Made by a program: the position numbers and the translations under genes | Source: Candidatus Hydrogenedentota bacterium | Lineage (GTDB): Bacteria; Hydrogenedentota; Hydrogenedentia; Hydrogenedentiales; CAITNO01 | Assembly: GCA_903922535.1 (NCBI GenBank) | Contig: CAIXUF010000207.1 | Location: 1-6,404, forward strand | Reading direction: 5' to 3' | Length of the DNA: 6,404 nt | Shown here: positions 1 to 5,318 of the stretch, one piece after another | Position numbering within the stretch: position 1 is the stretch's first letter | How the letters are laid out: the number at the start of each line of letters is the position of its first letter | The notes under the pieces: generated by a model | Databases searched by the model: none | What the model was told of the DNA's origin: nothing | What the model saw: only the letters and a program-made list of their open reading frames with translations

Positions 1-217
1 CGGCTATGACATCGAGCTGACGCGCAAGATCGCGGACAGCGTGAGCATTCCCGTCATCGCGAGCGGCGGCGCGGGCACGCTGGACCACCTGCGGGCGGCG
101 TTGCAGGAGGGCGGCGCGGATGCCGCGCTGGCGGCCTCCATATTCCACTTCCAGGAATCGACCATCCGCGAGGCCAAGGAGTATCTTGCATCGCACGGCG
201 TGCCTGTGCGATTCTAA
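1..217 (+). CDS. hisF: HisF, imidazole glycerol phosphate synthase cyclase subunit (C-terminal part)
   Basis: This is the 3' end of a gene that begins outside the window; codons start at base 2 and run for 71 residues to TAA at 215-217. The translation contains [11 protein letters not shown] followed by [12 protein letters not shown] and ends in [15 protein letters not shown]. These match the last beta-alpha units and C-terminus of HisF, including the phosphate-binding Gly-Gly loop near the end of the (beta/alpha)8 barrel. HisF is a cytoplasmic enzyme that, with the glutaminase HisH, turns PRFAR plus ammonia into imidazole glycerol phosphate and AICAR in histidine synthesis. A last gene of a his cluster is plausible, but the upstream genes are not visible. 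The paralogue HisA is less likely, because the ALAASIFHF segment and the ending are HisF-like. Confidence 0.93.
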   Translation, partial: GYDIELTRKIADSVSIPVIASGGAGTLDHLRAALQEGGADAALAASIFHFQESTIREAKEYLASHGVPVRF

Positions 218-238
218 TAGGATACGAATTGGGCATAG

Positions 239-256
239 GGAAGCGCAAACGCTTCC
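239..256. repeat. Perfect hairpin just downstream of hisF
   Basis: GGAAGCG (239-245) and CGCTTCC (250-256) form a perfect 7-bp stem around a CAAA loop, 21 nt after the hisF stop. No T-run follows, so it is not a canonical intrinsic terminator. It could stabilise the 3' end of the his transcript, or form one arm of a two-hairpin repeat unit with the hairpin at 273-290. Confidence 0.5.
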
Positions 257-272
257 AAGGGCCGGCGGGACG

Positions 273-290
273 CTCCCGTTTTCACGGGAG
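273..290. repeat. REP-like palindrome
   Basis: CTCCCGT (273-279) and ACGGGAG (284-290) form a perfect 7-bp stem around TTTC. Read on the minus strand, the segment is GTCACTCCCGTGAAAACGGG. This resembles the dispersed GTCATTCCCGCGAAAGCGGG palindromes found in many bacterial genomes. It lies 16 nt after another 7-bp hairpin, which gives a two-hairpin arrangement typical of intergenic palindromic repeats. Only one copy is visible here, so repeat status is an inference. Confidence 0.4.
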
Positions 291-320
291 TGACGAGCGT
301 GCCCAGTACGCAGGAGACAC

Positions 321-451
321 GATGTTCCGTATCGATCAACAGGTCTGGCGATGGCGTGGCATAGCCGCAAACGCCTGAATTACGTCTGACAACCCTTTTC
401 TGTTGATTCGAATTGGCCGCGCCCCCGGCGGCATGACCCCAAAGGAACATC
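321..451 (+). promoter_or_regulatory. Candidate trpE attenuator: nested leader RNA structure
   Basis: Four mutually compatible stems can be drawn by eye. P1 pairs GATGTTCC (321-328, containing the trpL start codon) with GGAACATC (444-451, containing part of the trpE Shine-Dalgarno): 8 perfect pairs. P2 pairs GATCAACAG (334-342) with CTGTTGATT (400-408): 9 pairs, one of them G-U. P3, inside P2, pairs GGCGTGGC (353-360) with GCC (364-366) and ACGCC (371-375), leaving a 4-nt bulge; the second Trp codon lies at its base. P4 is GCCGC/GCGGC (416-420/428-432). No stem is followed by a U-run; the only T4 is at 396-399. The layout suggests a switch that hides or exposes the trpE SD depending on where the leader ribosome stands. 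Energies were not computed, and matches of this length can arise by chance. Confidence 0.42.
322..378 (+). CDS. trpL: Tryptophan leader peptide (trpL-like)
   Basis: This short ORF encodes MFRIDQQVWRWRGIAANA (18 residues, stop TGA 376-378). It has a strong Shine-Dalgarno, AGGAG at 312-316, five bases before the ATG. Trp codons at residues 9 and 11 (346-348 and 352-354) form a W-R-W cluster; Trp is the rarest amino acid, so two in 18 codons directly upstream of trpE is notable. The ORF ends 76 nt before the trpE start. In known attenuators, a ribosome stalling at such codons when charged Trp-tRNA is scarce changes the leader RNA fold and raises trpE expression. The peptide itself would have no enzymatic role. 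The alternative is a chance small ORF, but the good SD, Trp codons, location and surrounding RNA complementarity all point the same way. Confidence 0.7.
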   Translation: MFRIDQQVWRWRGIAANA

Positions 452-454
452 CCC

Positions 455-1941
455 ATGATATATCCCAGCCTTGACGAATTTCGCAATATCGCCCGGCCCA
501 ACGCCGTGGTGCCCGTCTGCAAGGAAATCCTTGCCGACCTGGAAACGCCGGTCACGGCGTACCTCAAAATCTCCCGCAGCCAGCAGTATGCGTTCCTGCT
601 GGAAAGCGTCGAAAAGGCCGAGGTCATCGGCCAGTACTCTTTCCTCGGCGCCAACCCGTCCATTGTGTTCCGGTCCAAGGGCCGCCACGGCGCCATTATC
701 CGCAACGGTGTGGAGGAGCCTTTCGAGTCCGACAACCCGCTGCGCGAACTGCGCGCGCTCATGGCGCAGTACGAGCCGATCAAGGTTCCAGGCCTGCCGG
801 CGTTCCACGGCGGCGCCGTGGGCTACCTGTCCTACGACCAGGTGCGCTTCTTCGAGAAGCTGCCCGACGCCAACCCCGACCCGCTGAACCTGCCCGACCT
901 CTACTTCATGATCACCGACACCATCGTCGTGTTCGACCATGTGAAGAACAAGATTCAAATCGTGTCCAACGCGCACTGCAACGACAATGCCGACGCGGTG
1001 TACAACGAGGCGGTGCGCAAGATCCACGAGATCGAGCAGAAACTGCGCGGGCCGCTGGTGGTCAGCACGGAGCGCCTGCACAACGCGCCCGAAGAGGATG
1101 CGACGCCCGAGTCGAACTTCACGCGCGAGGCCTTCTGCGAGGCCGTCAGCAAGGCGAAGGAGTACATCTGCGCGGGCGACATCTTCCAGGTCGTGCTCTC
1201 GCAGCGCTTCCGGCGGCCCGTGGGCGCCAGCCCGGCCAACCTGTACCGCGCGCTGCGCTGCATCAACCCGTCGCCCTACATGCTGCTGGTGCAGTTCCCC
1301 GAGTTCGCGCTGGTCGGTTCCAGCCCCGAGGTCATGACCCAGGTGAAGCGGGGCACGTGCATGGTGCGGCCCATCGCGGGCACGCGCAAGCGCGGCGCGA
1401 CACCCGAAGAGGACCTGGTGCTCGAAAAGGACCTGATGGCGGACGAGAAGGAGACAGCGGAGCACATCATGCTGGTCGATCTCGGCCGCAACGACGTGGG
1501 CCGGGTCAGCCAGCCGGGCACGGTGGCGCCGGTGCCCAACAAGCTCATGGTCATAGAGCGCTACTCGCACGTGATGCACATCGTCAGCGAGGTGGCCGGG
1601 CAGATGAAGCCCGACTGCGACGCCTTTGACGCCGTCGAGGCGACCTTCCCGATGGGCACCGTCAGCGGGGCGCCGAAAATCCGCGCCATGCAAATCATCG
1701 ACGAACTGGAGCCGGAACGGCGCGGCCCCTATGCGGGTGGCTGCGGCTACATCAGCTATGATGGCGACATGGACACCTGCATTTTGATCCGCACGATGGT
1801 GGTGAAGGAAGGCATGGCCTACCTGCAGGCGGGCGCGGGCATTGTCTACGACAGTGACCCGGGCCGCGAATACGAGGAAACCGTCAACAAGGCCAAGGCC
1901 CTGTTCAAGGCCGTGGACTTCGCCGAAAAGGGGCTCGAATC

Positions 1942-1945
<4 letters not shown>
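455..1945 (+). CDS. trpE: TrpE, anthranilate synthase component I
   Basis: This 496-residue protein is of normal length for TrpE. It makes anthranilate from chorismate, using ammonia supplied by TrpG, in the first committed step of tryptophan synthesis in the cytoplasm. The N-terminal domain carries LLES (48-51) with a Ser exactly after ten further residues (S62), the LLES-x10-S motif associated with Trp feedback inhibition. The chorismate-binding domain (about 222-490) shows [12 protein letters not shown] (241-252), [10 protein letters not shown] (305-314), MLVDLGRND (339-347) and [11 protein letters not shown] (398-408). Ala in PIAGT, where aminodeoxychorismate synthase PabB typically has Lys (PIKGT), favours TrpE over PabB. 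The ATG at 455 is preceded by AAAGGA (441-446) at 8-nt spacing. It overlaps trpG by ATGA, so translational coupling is likely, and upstream lies a Trp-codon leader peptide. No trpD, C, F, B or A is present in the window. Confidence 0.95.
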
Positions 1946-2517
<572 letters not shown>

Positions 2518-2534
2518 CGCACCCCGGAACCGGG

Positions 2535-2562
2535 CCCGTTTTGCCGCCCGTCCAAAAGCGGG
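2535..2562 (+). other. Imperfect hairpin after trpG
   Basis: CCCGTTTTG (2535-2543) can pair with CAAAAGCGGG (2553-2562) as a 9-bp stem with one bulged G and a 9-nt loop, 17 nt after the trpG stop. It is followed by AAAATATG and not T residues, so it is not a standard terminator on the + strand. It may act as a 3'-end stabiliser or an inefficient terminator separating trpEG from the promoter at 2611. Confidence 0.3.
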
Positions 2563-2610
2563 AAAATATGCATAAAACCGCAACGGCCAAAAACTTACCG
2601 TGCATGGCGT

Positions 2611-2639
2611 TTGACAAGACACAGGACCTGTGCTAAAGT
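2611..2639 (+). promoter_or_regulatory. Sigma70-type promoter for the membrane-anchored protein gene
   Basis: A perfect -35 TTGACA (2611-2616) is separated by exactly 17 nt from TAAAGT (2634-2639), which matches TATAAT at four of six positions including the first T, second A and last T. Transcription would start near 2646, giving a leader of about 48 nt before the ATG at 2694. This is the best promoter match in the window. It implies that the downstream gene is transcribed independently of trpEG. Confidence 0.7.
2620..2632. promoter_or_regulatory. Palindromic candidate operator in the promoter spacer
   Basis: CACAGG-A-CCTGTG is a perfect 6+1+6 inverted repeat lying wholly between the -35 and -10 elements of the promoter at 2611-2639. 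A dimeric repressor bound there would block RNA polymerase. Alternatively, a MerR-type activator could act at a spacer palindrome, but those usually need 19-20 nt spacers and this one is 17. The cognate regulator is unknown. Confidence 0.4.
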
Positions 2640-2693
2640 AATCCTGTTTGGCACCCACGGTCTTCATTTCCTCTATAGGAGCATTTCCTTACC

Positions 2694-3293
2694 ATGGCCC
2701 TGAACAAAAAACAGTTAAAGATTGTCGAGCATCTGGAGCGCCGGGTTGAATTGTGCCGGGAGTTCATGAACGACTGGCTGCTGTTCAACCAGGTGCTCAC
2801 GTCCTACCCGAATCCGGGCGTGAACAAGGCCCAGCTTGAGCAGCAGTTTCTCAAGATAAAGAGCAAACTGGCGCGCGAGCACCGGGTTCTGCAGCAAAAC
2901 CTGCTGGACGACTACACGCTCGACGGCAACACGATGAACATCGTGAGCGGCGCCACAAGCCTTGAGGCCATTTATGCCCAGTCGGAGGTGGCCCTCAAAA
3001 AGCTGCAAACCGAATGGCACCGCGCGTTCATCTCCATCAATGAGACCCTCGGCGTGCTTGAGGACAAGAAATCCCGCGCCGAGCGCGGCGAACGCGTGTT
3101 CATAGCCACGCAGGACATGATGGTGAACGCCCGCGGCGGCGGCGGCGGCGGCGGGATGAACCCCAACACAAAGACCTTTCTGATCATTGGTGCCGTGATA
3201 GCCGCTCTCGTCGTGGTGTTCTCCCTGAATCTCTTTGGCATTGCCGACATGTACAAAAGTGCGCTCGGCATGAACACCACCCTCCCCAAGTAG
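2694..3293 (+). CDS. Uncharacterised protein with C-terminal membrane anchor
   Basis: I do not recognise this 199-residue protein. Residues 1-140 are hydrophilic and predicted helical by eye, with charged heptad-like stretches (about 44-72 and 90-135) suggesting coiled coil or a helical bundle. There is no N-terminal signal peptide. A run of seven glycines (148-154) forms a flexible linker, followed by one hydrophobic segment (about 161-182) and a short tail ending TTLPK. The design is that of a tail-anchored-type protein with a cytoplasmic helical domain tethered to the inner membrane by a Gly hinge. The ATG at 2694 has AGGAG at 2677-2681, a rather long 12-nt spacing. The gene has its own strong promoter with a palindrome, and is followed after 85 nt by an HU-family gene. 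Nothing seen supports an enzymatic role; a structural or scaffolding job is a guess. Confidence 0.85.
   Translation: MALNKKQLKIVEHLERRVELCREFMNDWLLFNQVLTSYPNPGVNKAQLEQQFLKIKSKLAREHRVLQQNLLDDYTLDGNTMNIVSGATSLEAIYAQSEVALKKLQTEWHRAFISINETLGVLEDKKSRAERGERVFIATQDMMVNARGGGGGGGMNPNTKTFLIIGAVIAALVVVFSLNLFGIADMYKSALGMNTTLPK
3135..3155. repeat. GGC trinucleotide run encoding seven glycines
   Basis: Six GGC codons followed by GGG encode Gly148-154 of the membrane-anchored protein. Changes by whole repeat units would alter linker length without shifting frame, so length polymorphism between strains is plausible. Confidence 0.7.
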
Positions 3294-3378
3294 CCGCGAT
3301 GTGATCTCATGCGTCAGCCCCGACGCGTTGTCCCGGGGTGACGCCGGTGCACTTTACTCGATTTGCGAGGAACTTGCG

Positions 3379-3690
3379 TTGACCAAACGGGAACTAGTCA
3401 TAGACGTGGCCGAACGGCTGGGATTCACCCAGAACGAGGTGGCGGCGGTGGTGCAGACCACGCTCGACAGCATCCTTGAGGCGCTGGCGCAGGGTGATCG
3501 GCTGGAAATCCGCAATTTCGGCGTGTTCGAGACGAAGCGGAGAAACGCGCGCACCGGAAGAAACCCGCGCACGGGTGACGCCGTGCCCATCCAACGCAAG
3601 CGGGTGGTTTCCTTCAAGCCCGGCAAGGCGATCAAGGAGATGGTCGACGGGACCGTTGAAACGGCTGTGGCCGGAGAGCAGTCAGACTGA
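3379..3690 (+). CDS. HU/IHF-family DNA-binding protein
   Basis: From a TTG start this is a 103-residue protein with the full HU/IHF fold. It has the N-terminal helices (TKRELVIDVAERLG at 2-15), the beta-region RLEIRNFGVF (41-50), then the DNA-binding arm with RNPRTG (61-66), whose Pro63 is at the position that intercalates into DNA in this family. RVVSFKPGKAIKE (75-87) follows, then a tail beyond the usual ~90-residue length. Such proteins bind and bend DNA as dimers and organise the nucleoid. I chose TTG at 3379 because the family starts with M-T-K-x-E-L and GAGG (3367-3370) lies 8 nt upstream. An in-frame GTG at 3301 would add 26 residues with no family resemblance. The arm sequence is closer to IHF than to classical HU, but the subtype cannot be settled, so no symbol is given. 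Confidence 0.92.
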   Translation: MTKRELVIDVAERLGFTQNEVAAVVQTTLDSILEALAQGDRLEIRNFGVFETKRRNARTGRNPRTGDAVPIQRKRVVSFKPGKAIKEMVDGTVETAVAGEQSD

Positions 3691-3745
3691 TCGCCCCCGC
3701 ACCGCAGCAGGGCACCTGCCGCCCGAGTCGCGCGCGCGGGAAGAA

Positions 3746-3769
3746 CGCCGGGGCTTGGGCCCCTTGGCG
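3746..3769 (+). terminator. Strong GC hairpin after the HU-family gene, possible terminator
   Basis: CGCC-GGGGC (3746-3754) pairs with GCCCC-TT-GGCG (3759-3769): nine G-C pairs with a TTGG loop and a 2-nt bulge, 55 nt after the HU-family stop. There is no T-tract after it, so termination would be weak or Rho-assisted. It would separate the HU gene from the tat genes. Confidence 0.4.
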
Positions 3770-3775
3770 GGCCGC

Positions 3776-3806
3776 TTGACAACACCCAACAGGACGCCGG
3801 TATATG
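3776..3806 (+). promoter_or_regulatory. Possible promoter overlapping the tatC start
   Basis: TTGACA (3776-3781) and TATATG (3801-3806) are separated by 19 nt, longer than the ideal 17. The -10 box contains the first candidate tatC ATG (3804). If used, transcription would begin near 3813, and tatC would then have to start at the in-frame ATG at 3819 or 3825. The two readings (promoter, or long TatC N-terminus) conflict, so confidence is low. Confidence 0.3.
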
Positions 3807-4751
3807 ACCGAAGAAGAAATGAGGATGACTTTCACCGAGCATCTTGGTGAACTGCGCGACCGCCTCATCCGGTCAATGATCGCCGTGGTCGTTGCGGTGG
3901 TTGCCTGCTACATCTTCTCGGACCGGATACTTGACGTGCTCAAGAGGCCCCTGGATCCGGTCATCTCCGGGACGCTGGCTCCGGGAACCATCACCACCAC
4001 CCCCTCCGTGCCCAAGTCGGGACCGTCCATGCATTGGAACAGCGGGGTGGCACAACGCACCGCCGTCCCCCCCCCATCCGGGGCGGGGTCACCCGCCAAT
4101 TCCGGTGAGGGCGAAACAGCCGCGACGGTGCCGCCCCCGGCCTCTTCGGAAACCGCCTCAAAAGCCCGCTCATTTAGCTGGACCGTCATGAATCCCTTCG
4201 AGTCGATTCAGGTTAAGCTGAAGATCGCGTCCTACGGCGGGCTGGTCTTTGCGTTTCCATTCATCCTGTGGCAGTTGTGCGCCTTTATCTTCCCGGGGTT
4301 GAAGTCCGGTGAGCGGAAGCTGGTCAAGATTCTTCTTTTCGGGTGCGCCGGATTGGGTTTTCTGGGCGTGTCGGTGGCCTATTTTGGCGTCTTTCCGCTG
4401 GTCCTGCCGTACCTGCTGGAATGGACCCCGTTATGGGTGAACGTGCAGCTTCGGCTTGACGAGACGCTGACGATCATCGTCAAGTGCCTGGCCGCGTTCG
4501 CGCTGGCCTTCCAGTTCCCCATGGTGGTGCTGGTGCTGGTCTACATGGACCTGCTGAGCCCCCAGACGCTGCGGCAATACCGCAAGATTGTGATCGTGAC
4601 CCTGTCGGTGGTGGCCGCGGTTCTCACACCGCCCGACCCGCTGTCGATGACGATCATGCTCATTCCGCTGGTGCTGCTGTACGAGGCGAGCATTTGGATG
4701 TCCTACATCGTGGTCCGGCGCAGGGAACGCGCCGTCAAAGAGCAGTCATAA
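3804..4751 (+). CDS. tatC: TatC, twin-arginine translocase receptor subunit, with an enlarged first periplasmic loop
   Basis: TatC is the polytopic inner-membrane protein that recognises twin-arginine signals and, with TatA/TatB, exports folded proteins. Visible family marks are FTEHLGELRDRL (10-21) before TM1 and Pro49, then PFESIQVKLK (131-140), WQLCAFIFPGLKSGER (156-171) with Phe161 and Glu170 matching E. coli F94 and E103, and LTPPDPLS (274-281) with the conserved Asp. Six hydrophobic segments are present. The protein is 315 residues against about 260 for typical TatC. The excess lies between Pro49 and Pro131, a span of 82 residues versus 19 in E. coli, filled with Pro/Ser/Thr/Gly-rich sequence. 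In TM4, Gln237 stands where E. coli has Glu170. The ATG at 3804 has AGGA (3791-3794) at 9-nt spacing; ATGs at 3819 and 3825 are alternatives. Confidence 0.95.
   Translation: MTEEEMRMTFTEHLGELRDRLIRSMIAVVVAVVACYIFSDRILDVLKRPLDPVISGTLAPGTITTTPSVPKSGPSMHWNSGVAQRTAVPPPSGAGSPANSGEGETAATVPPPASSETASKARSFSWTVMNPFESIQVKLKIASYGGLVFAFPFILWQLCAFIFPGLKSGERKLVKILLFGCAGLGFLGVSVAYFGVFPLVLPYLLEWTPLWVNVQLRLDETLTIIVKCLAAFALAFQFPMVVLVLVYMDLLSPQTLRQYRKIVIVTLSVVAAVLTPPDPLSMTIMLIPLVLLYEASIWMSYIVVRRRERAVKEQS
4067..4075. repeat. Nine-C homopolymer inside tatC
   Basis: A run of nine C residues encodes part of V-P-P-P (88-91) in the TatC loop insertion. The reading frame is intact across it. Loss of one C would shift into a frame that stops at 4189-4191, before TM2, abolishing TatC. 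Confidence 0.8.
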
Positions 4752-4764
4752 GGGAAACTCGGGA

Positions 4765-5283
4765 ATGTTTGAAAGTATTGGCTTCAGCGAGATGCTGCTC
4801 ATCGCGGTCATAGCACTCATAGTGCTTGGCCCCGAGAAGTTTCCCGAGTACGCCAAGATCTTTCTGCGCGCCACGCGCGATTTGCAGGGGTACATCCAGG
4901 GAATCCGCGAGGATTTGGCCAAGGAAGTAAACCCGCTCAAGGGTGAACTGGAGAAGCTCAAACGGCAGGATCCGGAAAAACTCCTGGATGCGTTCATGAA
5001 GTCCGGAGACAAGGAAGAGAAGAAGGCCGAGCAGAAGAACGACGGGTCCAAAGAGCTGGTGGCCGGCGGCGGGTCCGGATCGGACACGCCCGAGAGCGAT
5101 GCCGACAGCCATCCCTACGCGGAGTCTCCGGCTGAAAATGCCCCCGAAACGAAACCCGGCACGGTCGCCGAACCCACGCCCGGCCAGGACGGCCCCGCCG
5201 CCGAACCGGCGAAAACCGTTGACAGCAAGCCTTCCACCGAGAACCCGGATTTTCATTACAATCCGCCTGAGCGGATGGACTAA
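4765..5283 (+). CDS. tatB: TatB-like Sec-independent translocase protein
   Basis: This 172-residue protein has the TatA/TatB architecture: a short N-terminal membrane helix (about 5-21), the hinge LGP (21-23), an amphipathic helix (about 24-52) and a charged, disordered tail. The start MFESIGFSEMLL and LGPEKFP follow TatB (GFSE with Glu9 at the position of E. coli TatB Glu8; LGP where TatA usually has FG). The length also fits TatB better than TatA, which is about 60-90 residues. The tail (about 80-172) is rich in Glu, Pro, Asp and Lys. TatB partners TatC in the receptor complex. The ATG lies 13 nt after the tatC stop, with AGGG (4751-4754) as a modest SD, so co-transcription is nearly certain. 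The order tatC-tatB is reversed from the common tatABC. No separate tatA is in the window, so either it is elsewhere or this protein does both jobs. Confidence 0.88.
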   Translation: MFESIGFSEMLLIAVIALIVLGPEKFPEYAKIFLRATRDLQGYIQGIREDLAKEVNPLKGELEKLKRQDPEKLLDAFMKSGDKEEKKAEQKNDGSKELVAGGGSGSDTPESDADSHPYAESPAENAPETKPGTVAEPTPGQDGPAAEPAKTVDSKPSTENPDFHYNPPERMD

Positions 5284-5318
5284 AGCGCGCGGAGGCCCCA
5301 ACCAGCGAGGGAGCCGTC

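Noticed and set aside
218..321. A promoter for the trpL-trpE transcript
   Set aside because: One is expected here, but I could not find a -35/-10 pair with acceptable match and spacing. The region holds only the two hairpins and the trpL SD.
416..432. GCCGC/GCGGC hairpin before trpE as an intrinsic terminator
   Set aside because: It is followed by ATGACCCCAAAGG with no T-tract, so it does not fit Rho-independent termination. It is kept only as part of the leader fold.
214..783. Minus-strand open frame across the hisF-trpE spacer
   Set aside because: It covers the hairpins, leader peptide and trpE start in antisense, with no convincing start signal or domain.
380..1693. Long open frame on the minus strand opposite trpE (437 residues)
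   Set aside because: It lies antisense to a clear trpE, has low-complexity His/Arg/Val/Gly-rich composition typical of GC-rich shadow frames, and has no recognisable motif.
3326..3360. Possible promoter TTGTCC / TTTACT before the HU-family gene
   Set aside because: The boxes match poorly and the spacing is about 19 nt, so the match is not distinguishable from chance.
3301..3378. N-terminal extension of the HU-family protein from GTG
   Set aside because: The 26 extra residues do not resemble the family, no good SD precedes 3301, and the TTG at 3379 has a well-placed GAGG and a family-typical start.
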